Source: Paraphysomonas bandaiensis (Eukaryota > Chrysophyceae). Taken from it: a DNA stretch of 64,000 nt. Under the pieces are notes generated by a model. It did no database searches, was not told the origin of the DNA, and saw only the letters and a list, made by a program, of their open reading frames with translations. Both the position numbers and the translations under genes were made by a program. Shown piece after piece: positions 1 to 11,024 of this stretch. The stretch is from NCBI GenBank assembly GCA_965644295.1, contig CBFFRP010000295.1, positions 124,001 to 188,000 of the forward strand, written 5' to 3'. The stretch's first letter is position 1. Every line of letters begins with the position of its first letter.

Positions 1-723
1 AGCTGAAGGGGTGTAATTAACGGTAGATGTCGTGACCTCTAGTTCAGACATGTCTTCACTCTAATTGCATCAGGTACAGAAATAAATGAATAACGTAAAT
101 GATATGATTGAGATAGCAGCCTTCTACTACCTCAATCAATGGCATCTCTTATATATAGACCACAGCAACAGTGTTCGTCATCGTAAACATGACGCAATAG
201 AGTATACGCTAAATACATACTGCAGGACTCTGAATATATTGTCTCTATGCAATGTACTTGCAATTTCATGTGATACTTGCAACACCCAAGTGGGTCAAAG
301 TGCATGCAATTGAAGCGATGCATATGATTCACTTGTATTTTCATAACATGACAACTCAACTGCCGAAAACCATAGAAATTTTATAGAAAAAATAGGGATA
401 TCTGTATATGGGAGTCTATCTGTGGGATATTCAGGGGAAAACATCAATTTTTTTGGTTATATTCTTTTTTAATCAACTTTCTTAATGCACTGGGTATGTG
501 CTGTACAGAGTACAGCAGTACAGTGTTTCACAAAATAGAAAAAGGGTGATTTGTGATTTCGACATATTCCCGAAATCCCGGTATTTAGTATACACTGACT
601 GACAGAGTCCTCAAAAATACGGATTTATTCCTCGAAAGTGTGAGGAAATTCTGTGTAGGATGCTCTGTATGTGTGTACTTAAACTCTCGTTCACAGTGAC
701 ACTATCATTTAGGGGTTATATAT
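1..723. other. Intergenic, no feature seen
   Basis: AT-rich sequence upstream of the phosphatase gene. Short open frames here are broken, overlap on both strands and resemble no protein I know. Nothing else is supported. Confidence 0.5.
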
Positions 724-1253
724 ATGAACAACATGTCGCTAATATTTGTATGTACATCTAATGTATGTCGATCTCCAGTAGCTGCTGCTTTAGCTAATAA
801 GTGGTTACAAGATAATGGTCGATCAGGGGAGTTTACTATCATATCAAGGAGCTTAACAACTGATTATGAACCTGAGCACAGCCCTGCAAGCGAACACTCA
901 TTAAATATTATAAAAAATGATTTTGGAATAGATATTTCGGATCATAGATCGAAACTATTGACTGAAGATGATGTTCGTAACGCACATATCATTGTTGGTA
1001 TTACGGAGAGCCATTGTGGTTATATTACACGTACATACTCTCATCTTGGAGGTATAATAGACCTTGTCCGTATTATGCTGGTGTATATAATATTTATGCA
1101 GCTTCAAAGAAGTGTGTGTCGATGCCGAGAGATGTACCTGACCCCTGGCACGCAGACTACAAAACCTACCATCGCTGTGTACATTTTATGAACGACTTGA
1201 TGCCGGAATTATTCGGGTTGATTGATTCAACTATAGATAAAACAGAATTATAA
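724..1253 (+). CDS. Low-molecular-weight protein tyrosine phosphatase, two exons
   Basis: Exon 1 is 724-1051 and exon 2 is 1102-1253; the 50-bp GT-AG intron restores one frame of 159 residues, close to the usual ~157 of the family. The P-loop C-X5-R is near the N-terminus (CTSNVCRS, Cys10 and Arg16) and the general-acid loop is DVPDPW (Asp120/Asp123) in exon 2. The start is the first ATG in frame and leaves only nine residues before the catalytic Cys, as in known members. These cytosolic enzymes hydrolyse phosphotyrosine through a Cys-phosphate intermediate. Without the intron the frame runs past the DPDP region and stops early at 1191, so the spliced model is clearly better. The physiological substrate cannot be read from sequence. 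Confidence 0.9.
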
Positions 1254-2690
1254 TTTGATCCTGCGTAATTTCTGCATATGGGATCTACTATCTCTACTTA
1301 TATTCCTGCGAGTATTGTTTGTATTTTGTTTTCTAGATTCCTGATACGGTGCTATGCCGTATTTGTTCATACAGTCACCTTTTCTCGGTATAACATATAT
1401 ATATACATATAATATTAGCGGAATAACTATTCTTTCCATGACAAAGTGTTCTGTGAAGTGTATTTGCCCCATTCCGAGAGCGTACCCCAGTGAAGATTTT
1501 ATAATAAAATCTCAGCGTATTCTTTGTGTGTCGGCGTCAAGCAAGCTCTAGCTACTAGCTAAATCTACACTATACTTGCATAGCCTATATGGGAATACGA
1601 GAACCCTACCCATTATTAACATATACTTGAAGCTGTTGTGTATGCCTCCTTTCGTTCGAATTAACTATTAACTACTTCTTATGCTTTCACTTCTGTAGTT
1701 AAATGGTTTTATCAATAGGTGGTATTTGATGGATATAGAGGCACAGCTGATAACTATAGTTGAGCGATAACAAATAACTGATTGCTTTTAAGGTGGTCAG
1801 GCACGCTCATAAAAACTGCATGACGTTCAACTTTATTCTCAGTCAATCTATCGTTACATATTTTCTGCAGTGTCATACTCTATTCCTCGCCATGTTAATC
1901 TTAAAACACCATACATAGTTGAAGTTCAACTGCATCATATTGACTTCGAGAGGTGTATGAAGATAGCTTGACGAAGGGTTTAATTGAACATCGTGTAGTT
2001 GTTTGTTATGAGTATGCGTTACCCAACTTTAACACAAATTTAACACAAATATTTCTATATACCCATCCAAAAAACTATTGCGACAATTATGAAGCTATTG
2101 AATGAGGGCATGTAGATGGAGCTGCTGGTGCGATGTGTGTTCTCACACGTAATGAAATAAATAAATTTATCTACTATTTACTCAAATATTTATGCCCAAA
2201 TATACCCATTATTTAGAATTCGACTCTTGAATGTGAGCAGAAATCTATAGAATTGATAAAGTTAATAAAAATATGTGAGTTTTTGTAAGCCGGTTTATAA
2301 TACTGGAATTTATGTTTCTGTTGTTGTGATGTAATTTTGTGGCTGTGTGTATGATCACAGGGTATCATAGGTACATACCGTTTCCTAGCTATGAATGGCA
2401 CAGGTACACCCTATATTATCTGTAACCTGTTTGAATTAAAACATATTACTGTTAATCGAATCATACGGACGTACATATATCACTTAATTGTATAATTCCA
2501 GGGGACAATGCATTACCTTGCGACATAATACGTTACTCCTACATACAGTTCGAACTATCTTTGACTTGAAAAGCTATACATATGTTGATGCTTATATGTG
2601 TTTAAATGAATATGCATAGCCAATTGTTGGTGGTTGGAATGGACATATGGAAATATCGTACATGCGTATCTCTACTCTATGTGTGACCAA
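1254..2690. other. Intergenic, no gene recognised
   Basis: About 1.4 kb of AT-rich sequence between the phosphatase gene and the hairpin patch. Only short, overlapping open frames occur and none has a recognisable motif. Confidence 0.5.
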
Positions 2691-2693
2691 AAC

Positions 2694-2908
2694 TACTCCA
2701 ACGGTGGTGTTAGAGTGTTTACATTAGACTCCATGCGGATAGTCTCTCGATCGACCAAATCATGTCTGTTTACCCCCAGTGTCATCAACACCCTGAACAG
2801 GATAGCAGACCACGACAAGTCTCGTAGCAGCAATAACCCCGTGATGGCGTACGAGACTTGTCGTGGTCTGCTATCCTGTTCAAGGAGTCTAATACCACCG
2901 TTGGAGTT
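2694..2908. repeat. Nested inverted repeat with perfect 33-bp arms
   Basis: Positions 2794-2826 and 2850-2882 are exact reverse complements around a 23-base loop. An outer pair (about 2694-2712 and 2890-2908) is also complementary with one mismatch, so the whole block folds as a long hairpin. A 123-residue open frame (2634-3005) crosses it but has no recognisable motif. A miniature transposon (MITE) or a failed inverted duplication are both possible. Confidence 0.8.
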
Positions 2909-2962
2909 AAGGTCTTGCTTGTCCCACTACAATGATTCTTGTATGCTCTGCTGGGGGAGTTA

Positions 2963-3078
2963 CTATCCGTACCGGGAGAGGATCAACTGGACACACGGAT
3001 CGTAATGCTTTTCTACCTATCCGTTTTATGGGGAGAATAGTATCCGTACCGGGAGGATCAGCCGGACACACGGATCGT
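2963..3078 (+). repeat. Two direct repeat units of ~40 bp
   Basis: The unit at 2963-3003 recurs with small changes at 3041-3078. Both contain TATCCGTACCGGGAG and end GGACACACGGATCGT. They adjoin the hairpin block, so hairpin and direct repeats may be parts of one element. Confidence 0.75.
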
Positions 3079-3265
3079 CACATGATTTTTCTAACTGTCG
3101 GTGACCATTAATTCAAAGCTTCCATGAGGGCGAACCAGATAATCACATGGCCATATATATGGTCACTCCTATCTCCATAGGATAGAATAATAGTTGGAAC
3201 AATTGCATAATTTCATTCATTTTCCAACTGTAACATATTTTACTGATCTTTAGGAATTTACAACT

Positions 3266-3589
3266 ATGAGTTTCAACGGCCTTCCCTTCCTATGGTCAGT
3301 AAATATGTACCAACATATGTTTGCATTCACGGAATCATATGCTGCTGTGAATTTGGACCAACCTCTAGTATCCGTTTCTGCGAAGAAGGAGCGTGAAGTC
3401 GATGTAGTAGAACCTCCTACTTATGTGTCAAAACCCAAGACAAAACTTATACAGTGGGCGCCGCGTATCGGCAGGCAAACCTCATTTGATTCGTACATGT
3501 CTTCTCATATGATGGAGTTTGCTCGATTTTTGGCTATAGCTGTGTTACTGAATTATGGTTGCAGCTTTGAAGAGCGAAGTTTCTTTTGA
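3266..3589 (+). CDS. Hypothetical 107-residue ORF
   Basis: An ATG-initiated frame of 107 residues. The central part is charged and proline-containing (KKEREVDVVEPPTYVSKPK); the end is hydrophobic (FLAIAVLLNYG). It matches no family I recognise. A TTTAG acceptor-like site lies just upstream, so it could be the last exon of a spliced gene. Length and the absence of stops are the only support. Confidence 0.25.
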   Translation: MSFNGLPFLWSVNMYQHMFAFTESYAAVNLDQPLVSVSAKKEREVDVVEPPTYVSKPKTKLIQWAPRIGRQTSFDSYMSSHMMEFARFLAIAVLLNYGCSFEERSFF

Positions 3590-4719
3590 ATAGAGTAGTT
3601 TGGTCAACATCAACCCGTGTTGGCTTTCGTGGATGTAGCAGTTCCTGTGCTATTATTTTCCATGTGTTCAGAGTTTCGACGGACTTTTACTCCTGAGAAG
3701 TTTTAGACGGTTATATGAAGTGTTTGAAACACAACTGACGATTTCAACAAAATAGAGATCTCGAACGACAAAATAGAGGTATCGAATTTCAAGTGCCTAG
3801 GCGAAGCTGGAATGCATCAAAAGAGCGACAGTTTTCGTACACACTACACCGCGCTATCTCATGCAAATATCAACAATATGATATTGATAGCTTTCATGCG
3901 ATTTTATAGAATTGTAATAATATAGCACCACTTTCCGAGAACGCACAGTGTTGCACTGAAACGGTACATCGATACTGTTCTTATTCTATGTAGTAGAGTC
4001 TTCTTGAAATGCATGCATGGTTTGCGTGTACATTACATCAGGACATAATTCTATTATGTACTCCGCATTCACGTAATACTATTACCGATGCAAACAGTTC
4101 ACCGTGAAAAGAATATCATCATCTCTGTGATTTTCTAGAGTTCCGATAACAGCGTGCCACATGATGCATGGGATATCCAGTAATCATCTATGGCTTGGGT
4201 GTACAGTATCTTGTTGAACCTAGTGAATATGATGGCTTGTCACTATAAATAGTATATACTTCAAACTGAACAAAGAATTGTGCTCGTTTATAGCTAAGTG
4301 TCATAGAACCATGAGGTCATTACATAGGTATTCTACATGAGCAATATATATCAAGAGACTGTCTAGTGTCTTGTATGAAGCTGAATCCTAATACATTGGC
4401 AGTTATAGGGAGAATGGAGTGAAATAGAAAAGTGCATTTAATTCTGGCCCGGCTGTGATTTGTAAAACAAATTTCATGCTTATTGTGACAATAATCATGG
4501 TATTACTGGAAATTGCATTAATTATCGAAAGTTCTGCGAACCACTAGCTAGCGAATTGAATGTGAATGGTGACGCACCTTTTGATGTCGTTCTATTATTA
4601 CTATATTAGTTGATGGAATTATAATTAGATAAGATTATGTATGGTTGCATTGTATGGTTGTGCTTAAATTATATTGAATCAAATAGTTATTTCTACAATA
4701 ATTATACACAAAGAATTAA
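3590..4719. other. Intergenic, no feature seen
   Basis: About 1.1 kb of AT-rich sequence with no long frame on either strand, lying downstream of the minus-strand RRM gene. Confidence 0.5.
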
Positions 4720-5310
4720 CTAAAACCGCCCATTGTCATAATCATCATCCTCATCATCATCTTCGACTTCATAAGGAGCTTTATATTGGTCCCTTGTAGC
4801 AAATTTACTATTTAATCTTTCTTGAGGTTTTTTGCGATGGAATTCCTTTACCCACATCATATTACCATCTAAGCGAGTACAGTGAAGTGTCTCTAGAGCC
4901 TTAGCCGCACTGTCCATATCATAGTACTCCACTATAGCATTAACGTGATTTCGACCTTTTCGTCGAAGTAAAACGACACTCTTTACATGCCCTGCACTGG
5001 ACATATGATCCGTCATATCGGACACATGTACAGTCATCCGGACGTTAGTAACAAAAACTATAGGACATGAGAGGGCAGAAGCAGGTCTTGAAGGAGTCAC
5101 ATGATCTTCCCAGCCTTTGTCGGTTATCTTTGGACCAAATGCATTCGTTTTTGTCCATTCCATATTAATCTCATACGTAGATTGAGGGAGCCATGGAAGA
5201 GGATCAGCAAGAGATCCACTACTGATAGAGTGAACGGATCTAATCAAGACTGGAGAACTCCATTGGTTCCACAGAGTGGTTAATGAACCCAAGGAGCGGT
5301 GTCGTATCAT
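4720..5310 (-). CDS. Single-RRM RNA-binding protein with acidic tail
   Basis: The open frame ends at 4720. The first methionine after the microsatellite is at 5310 (196 residues); a second candidate is at 5163 (147 residues), so the start is uncertain and a 5' exon is possible. One RRM spans roughly residues 83-157: RNP2 is IVFVTNV, RNP1 is degenerate (NAIVEYYD), and the helix DMTDHMSSAGHV closely matches helices in the three-RRM protein encoded divergently at 5703. The C-terminus is strongly acidic (VEDDDEDDDYD). An RNA-binding role is inferred from the family. The resemblance to its neighbour suggests local duplication followed by inversion. The weak RNP1 aromatics may mean low RNA affinity. 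Confidence 0.75.
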   Translation of the reverse strand: MIRHRSLGSLTTLWNQWSSPVLIRSVHSISSGSLADPLPWLPQSTYEINMEWTKTNAFGPKITDKGWEDHVTPSRPASALSCPIVFVTNVRMTVHVSDMTDHMSSAGHVKSVVLLRRKGRNHVNAIVEYYDMDSAAKALETLHCTRLDGNMMWVKEFHRKKPQERLNSKFATRDQYKAPYEVEDDDEDDDYDNGRF

Positions 5311-5358
5311 GACAGGATGATAAGTGAGAGTGGTTATGGTGACAAGAGAGAGCTTGTG

Positions 5359-5608
5359 GTGTATGTATGTATGTATGTATGTATGTATGTATGTATGTAT
5401 GTATGTATGTATGTATGTATGTATGTATGTATGTATGTATGTATGTATGTATGTATGCATGTATGTATGTATGTATGTATGTATGTATGCATGTATGTAT
5501 GTATGTATGTATGTATGTATGTACGTATGTATGTATGTATGTATGTATGTATGTATGTATGTATGTATGTATGTATGCATGTACGTATGTATGTCTGTAT
5601 GTATGTAT
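5359..5608 (+). repeat. (TATG)n microsatellite between divergent RRM genes
   Basis: About 250 bp of near-pure TATG with scattered single changes (GCATG, TACG, TCTG). It fills the shared upstream region of the minus-strand RRM gene (start 5310 or 5163) and the plus-strand gene (start 5703). Open frames through it are artefacts of a stop-free tetranucleotide. Confidence 0.97.
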
Positions 5609-5702
5609 AGGCCCGGATAGTATAGCTATAGATGTATATGCATGTTATTTACGGCACTTATCGTGTAGTTGTCATACTTGTAGTGAATCCAAACACATCT
5701 CC

Positions 5703-7226
5703 ATGGCATATCGAAGAACAACATCCCGTAACCAACGACGAGTATCAAGCGATCCTTATCACTCTAGCTCTACTCCTCGTAATGGTCGCAATAACTCTAA
5801 AGGCGTCTATGTGGGGAACTTAGCATATGAAGTAACACCAGAGGAATTACAGAACCATATGAGTCAAGCCGGACATGTTGTATCGTGTGAAATATTCAGA
5901 ACTGCAGGGGGGAGGTCCAAGGGCAGTGGGCTGGTGCAATATAAGTCCTATGAAGCAGCAGAGAGGGCCATTAGAGATTTGCATGATACGGATCTTCTTG
6001 GCAGGTTAATTATGGTACGTAGTTGCTTGTTGATATGTATGTTTGTCTGAATTACTTGGAGTTAGGTCAGAGAGGATAGAGAGGCCCCACGTGATGCTCC
6101 AGGTGAGTGGAATTTGCAATGAATGGTTGTATTTTTGTTTAAACCTTTATTTATATGTAGTGGAAACTGCGGAACATTCTGATACATTGGATGACCGGCA
6201 GATTCCGTACGACATAGACTCAAAACGAGTATATGTGAACAACCTTTCGTGGTCAGTGCGTTGGCAGGATTTGAAGGATCATATGAGGGAAGCAGGTCAT
6301 GTGACACGAGCTGAGGTATGCTGTATTGAGAATAATATTCTTTAACATAGTAGCTTGATTTCATTTTGTCACTACACTCGTATCAATAGTATCATCGTGA
6401 TGATATTTTCAGGTGATGATGGGATCGGATGGTCGTTCGATGGGATGTGGTATTGTTGAATATGCTACAAGTGATGACGCACGCAATGCGATTGCCACGT
6501 TGCATGATACGGAGTTGAAAGGTCGTCTTCTGTCTGTGCGGCAAGATCGGGATGATGTGAAGCGTATGATGCAGCCACACCGCAATGGTCGTGGGGAAAG
6601 CGGTATGTGAATGACCAAACGTACATTATGGGCTGATATCGAATGAGCGATATCGACGTAAAGATATCATATCATACTACTTTGACCCCACCGCTCATGT
6701 AGCTTTCTGGTATACAGATGAATACGTAATGTCGGATCGCTGGGTTGCCGCGGATCGAGGGAGTTCTGGTAATAACGTTACATCCAATCGCGTGTACGTC
6801 GGGAATATCGCGTACGAGGTAAATATATATGTGTTCTCTATATGTCGTATAATCGTCGGTTTTGGGAGTATTCATGATTAATATTTACTTCGTATGCCAG
6901 GTATCTTGGCAAGAGCTTAAAGATCATATGCGTTCAGCTGGTGATGTCCTGAGAGCGAATATCATGTCTTCAGATAATAACCGGTGCGGATATAGACTGT
7001 AATTATTGATATGATGTAACGGTGCTTAATATATGCTCTGCATTGTTTATATTATCTATATTTATATTTTGTTTAACGAAGTGAAATTAGGTCCAAAGGA
7101 TGTGGTATTGTGGAATTCACCTCATCGCAGGGTGCAAGAAATGCGATAAAAGAACTGAACGATTCTATCTTGCATGGCAGGCCTATATTCGTCAGGGAAG
7201 ATAGAGAGCCAAAAAAGATATTTTAG
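5703..7226 (+). CDS. Three-RRM RNA-binding protein (Gbp2/Hrb1/hnRNP M-like layout), seven exons
   Basis: Exons are 5703-6014, 6066-6102, 6161-6315, 6413-6602, 6718-6818, 6901-6983 and 7091-7226. All introns are GT-AG (51-115 bp) and all phases agree, giving 337 residues. An N-terminal Arg/Ser-containing stretch precedes RRM1 (about 34-107, RNP2 VYVGNL). RRM2 is about 139-212 (VYVNNL) and RRM3 about 256-330 (VYVGNI). Each has a similar first helix (L-HMR-AGHV type) and an RNP1 of the form SKG-G-V-. Three tandem RRMs with a short basic/Ser head resemble yeast Gbp2/Hrb1 and metazoan hnRNP M, nuclear mRNA-binding proteins; the exact orthologue is not certain. The gene shares its upstream region and microsatellite with the minus-strand RRM gene. 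Confidence 0.88.
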
Positions 7227-7803
7227 TTATATGTGTTACGCTTTGTGGTTAATCTCTGTTGACCGGAGGATAAATGTGGGACACATGACTTTTTTTGCTT
7301 GGATTCTTCTTCCTTTGCCGTTAGAGTGGGAAAGGTAGTATTTATCTAATAACTACTGCAATATTAGTACCAGAGGTTCTGTGTAATTTTATTACTACGC
7401 TGTGAGAATGACGGTACTTCAGCAATTTCTACTTCACGATGAATAACTAGCCCACAAGTGTTGCTGGTCTACATATTAATGTGATGCATAAGGGGGTACA
7501 TTTATATTGAGTGATAGCTACTTTTGCTGTGTGTGGCAATAATCTCGTTGAGCTCCGTTACTGTCTGAGTTTCATAGTTAGTAGGGTATATGAAATTATT
7601 TTGTACTCAAATTCAACATAAAATAAATACAATAATCTTATTTCAACGCAATAAAGTAGTCTCACATAACTCAATGCATGGTATAATCTTATTATACTCT
7701 GTGTTCTGTTTTCTCAGATATTCAGTGGTCGTACTAATACAAGTACAATATCCTTGTGCAATACATAACCTCCACGGCTAGGTTTGATGACAAGGATATA
7801 TGT
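7227..7803. other. Intergenic between convergent genes
   Basis: AT-rich 3' flanks of the RRM gene and of the convergent acidic gene. No feature seen. Confidence 0.5.
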
Positions 7804-8253
7804 TTACTCATGTACTAAATTGTGTACAATATGCCAGTGTTTCAAAATGAAACTGGTTGTCCAGCTGTCCAGAGACATTTCTTCGCCATTATTGGACACA
7901 GAATCGTTTTGATAGTTGGAAGCATTATCTTCTAGCTCAGATAGACTTCGCTTCTTGCTAATAGTTTTCTTACTGCATATATTCTCTTCCAACTCATCCA
8001 GTATTTCAGATGGTATAGAGCACAGCTCATCAACAGCGTCTCTAATATCGTCATCGATAGGGTCTGTAATTTGACTCATATCGGAATAATAGTCTTGTAG
8101 GCGATCGGATAGAGGAGTGTTGGAGTCATCCTGGGCGTCTGAAGTTCAATTAGTTGAAAGTATTGTCTCTACCAACTCCTGTTTGTTTGAAGTCTTTGTC
8201 GGTTGAATGAGCGCATCGCTGTCCACTGCGATGGGTTCATTAGTAGTAGACAT
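7804..8253 (-). CDS. Small acidic protein of unknown function, probably two exons
   Basis: The model is exon 1 8253-8173, a 42-bp intron 8172-8131 (GTAGAG to CAG, with CTAAT near its 3' end), and exon 2 8130-7804: 135 residues. Without splicing the same frame is broken by a TGA at about 8148. The intron removes the stop and keeps the frame. The product is rich in Asp, Glu and Ser, with a basic patch (SKKTISKKRS) that could be a nuclear localisation signal, then an acidic segment. I recognise no domain. The alternative is a shorter protein starting at 8079 (91 residues). Confidence 0.5.
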
Positions 8254-8715
8254 TGTGGATATTAAGTGATCTCAATTGCTGGAATGAGAGTTATGAGGAA
8301 CCACAGCACAACTGTATTTGCTATTTTGGAGTGTGTAAGGGTGTTTGTTATAAGCGAGGGTAAGGGTAAACACCTTCTTAAAGTATGGGGAGTAATGAGG
8401 ACATAAAGCAACTCGACACGGACGTTAACAGGAACATTCCACACTGCTGTATACACTGTATCCGATATCAAAATACTGCTGTATAACTATGTGATGATGC
8501 GTGGACAAAGAGCATGTAAAATACAGTGTATACGTGGTATACGGTTGGATTCTATTTGTGGTGGCCAAAGTGTCCTATACCGTATACCGTATACCGTATA
8601 CCGCATGTATACCAGCATCTATCATGATAGTGCACATCGTATGACCGTAACGGCATACTGCATATATAAGATTACACTTACATTCATATTAACCAAGCAG
8701 AGTAAATACAGTACT
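8254..8715. other. Upstream region of two divergent genes
   Basis: Lies between the starts of the acidic gene (minus) and the Sec14 gene (plus). It contains a short tandem run of TATACCG at about 8577-8604. No defined promoter element is recognised. Confidence 0.5.
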
Positions 8716-9794
8716 ATGGCGAAGTTTGCTGATCATGCAAAGATTCTGGAGGATTTCAAAGGCATGGTGGATGAATCTGTTGCCTCAAAGCTCAGTGAAT
8801 CGGACTGTATGAGGTTTATTCGAGCAAGGAAATATGATGCGAAAAAAGCCGCTGCTATGGCAAACAAATGGGGTGAATGGGTCATTACTCCAATCCCAGG
8901 TTCTAATGTGACCCCAGAAACCATACTGGATAATCCAGTAGATGTTAATGAGGAGATATATCAGCGCTTAATGCCTCACTCCAATATGACTGAAGACAAG
9001 GAGGGCAGGCCCATATACTGGGAACAAACAGGGCTTATATCTAGCAGATTCTCTGAAATTTCTTCTTTACTGACTGTGAATGATCTAGTTCTCCGTCATA
9101 TTCGACAACAGGTGCTTAAGACGTGTCAACAAATCGCTTGAGTAATCATTGTATCGATGTATTGACAGGAAATGATGGTGCGGCGCCTACAGCATGCCTC
9201 AAAGAAGCACAAAAAACCTATTGAGAAGCAAGTCATCGTGTTTAACCTTGAGAATTTAAGTTACTCCATAGATACCAAAGCCATGTCTACTTTCAAGAGA
9301 ACAGTCGATATTGACGAAGCATTTTACCCTGAGCGGTTGCAGCACTTCTTTATGATCAATGCACCATGGTATGTTACACCTTATATCTGTGGAATACACG
9401 TATGGAAATATATTTATCATTGCATTATAATACCGCGAATAATGATCTCGACTTTGTTAGGTTTTTCACGGCCATATGGGCTGTCATTAGTCCATGGCTG
9501 GACCCAGTGACCTCTGACAAAATAAAAATTCTTGGATCGGATTATTTACCGACTCTAAGGGAATATATTGATGATGACCAGATCCCTCCTGAGCTGGGAG
9601 GGTCGGCTGAGAATTTTACATGGCAATGGCCATATCCTGAGTCTTCTGGAGCTGCCCCACACCAACTAGCAAAAATACCACCTTCGAGTTCTGTAGACGG
9701 TGCACAGGATGAAAGTCAGTCAGAAACTTCGCTTCTGAACCCGGAGCAGGTTGCCGGAGAAGTTGACACGCCACGGATGATATGTGAAAAGTAA
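8716..9794 (+). CDS. Sec14-like CRAL-TRIO lipid-transfer protein, three exons
   Basis: Exons are 8716-9111, 9169-9368 and 9461-9794; introns of 57 and 92 bp give one frame of 309 residues. The N-terminal CRAL-TRIO-N helices include CMRFIRARKYDAKKA. The lipid-binding fold follows from about residue 75, with the family features GRPIYWEQTGL, VIVFNLENL and the helix-strand NAPWFFTAIWAVISPWLDP (the W spans the second intron), then KIKILGSDY and the IPPELGG segment typical of Sec14. The last ~60 residues are a Ser/Gln-rich tail without a domain. Sec14 proteins exchange phosphatidylinositol and a second lipid between membranes; the ligand here is unknown. The start is the ATG opening the conserved N-terminus. 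Confidence 0.92.
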
Positions 9795-10747
9795 ACAGAA
9801 TATTGTGTGTCAAAATTATATGAGAAGTTCAAATTTTGTATCAGACTACCATACTAAATGAAATGCATTTTAGCCTTTATGAGCTCTCATATTGATAATT
9901 AATTGGAGCACTGTGTAATAAAATCTAGTTATTTTTTTGAAAATTTCTTTTTGGCATTATTTCTGCTATATCTCTGTGATAACGGACATGCTATTGTACA
10001 CCCGGACTGTATTGTAAATTGTAATGATTTTATTTAATACAGACACACAGAGAGAGGGTGGGGGGGTCTTCGACCCTGTAACCGTGACCATAAACACTAT
10101 TAATTCATACTGACTTTGCCCCTACGATGGTGTGACTGCGTATGTATGTACAATAAGAATGCAATGTGAAGGAAAGAATAGATAAATATTTTGATAAAGA
10201 AAGAATAAATAGCTTTTACCTTGAATATAGACCGAGTGATTATTTACTAGAGTATTATGAATATCGCGAAATATATAAATGGACTTAGAGAGAACAAAGA
10301 TGATGATGTACTTGACGAACATTATTGAAACTCGGAATATATCTGCAATTCCTCAGGATGATCGTAAAAAATGAGTTTATATGCTAATTTTAAAAAAATG
10401 GGTTTGTATGCGGATAATTTAGCCGAAGGATCAGACCATTTTTTATTATGTTGTATGTATTCTGATGGGAGCGGGGCTTTACCGCCATGTGAAAACAACA
10501 GGTTTAGGGTTGATAGTAGTTGTAGTCCGAAAAAAATACGATTCAGATTTCAGATTATATGACATAAACGGTGAGCCATTTAAACGAGATATGGTAAATC
10601 ATTAATCACAACCATCATAAGGCAGAACTGGTAAAATTAATGTGCAATCGTGAGCACTTTCATTCATAGCATTTATAGACGTAAAATTAGAAATAAAACT
10701 TTGGTTTCTGGGGAAATCCATCATAATATACATTATATAATATATGT
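9795..10747. other. Intergenic, contains one copy of repeat C
   Basis: AT-rich flank downstream of the Sec14 gene, ending at the target-site duplication of the copia element. Only the repeat C copy at 10035-10165 stands out. Confidence 0.5.
10035..10165 (+). repeat. Repeat C, copy 1
   Basis: About 125 bp that recurs as its reverse complement at 19400-19530. Shared landmarks are ACACAGAGAGAG, GGGGTCTTCGACCCTGTA and GATGGTGTGACTG. It has no coding capacity. The two copies lie about 9.4 kb apart in opposite orientation on either side of the copia element. Confidence 0.8.
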
Positions 10748-10752
10748 TATAT

Positions 10753-11014
10753 TATTAGGATTCAGCTTAATACATGATTGTATCTGTGAGTTATAATGTT
10801 CAATGAAATATACCATGAACTGAATTAGAGAGAGTATCTGTCGAAGATACGTGATCGTCATCATAACGTCGTCATTATCAGTTACACTTCTAACTATTCC
10901 GTTGTGCATGATAGTACGTTCTATATTGTTATTCATAATTTTCACTCTATCGTGTTCATTACTTACACTCTAATAATCACAACATTGTTTTACTAATAAG
11001 CTTAAATCTTATTT
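10753..11014 (+). repeat. 5' LTR of the copia element
   Basis: 262 bp, beginning TATTAGGATTCAG and ending CTTAAATCTTATTT. By eye it is identical to the 3' LTR. The ends are not the usual TG...CA. The boundary was set so that the primer-binding site starts with TGG and the flanking TATAT duplicates match; it could shift by one base. Confidence 0.9.
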
Positions 11015-11024
11015 TGGTAGCGAG
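11015..11024 (+). promoter_or_regulatory. Primer-binding site for reverse transcription
   Basis: TGGTAGCGAG follows the LTR immediately. TGG matches the CCA end of a tRNA, and the first eight bases equal those of the yeast Ty1 site, which pairs with initiator Met-tRNA. The gag ATG begins at the next base, an unusually tight spacing. Confidence 0.7.

Noticed and set aside
724-1191. Unspliced 155-residue phosph​atase frame
   Set aside because: It loses the DPDP loop to another frame; the 50-bp intron restores the family C-terminus.
7804-8253. Alternative genetic code (TGA or TAG as sense)
   Set aside because: The in-frame TGA here is removed by a plausible 42-bp intron, and well-supported genes in the window stop normally at TAA, TAG and TGA. 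Only the probable pseudogene at 18.1-18.8 kb has unexplained stops.
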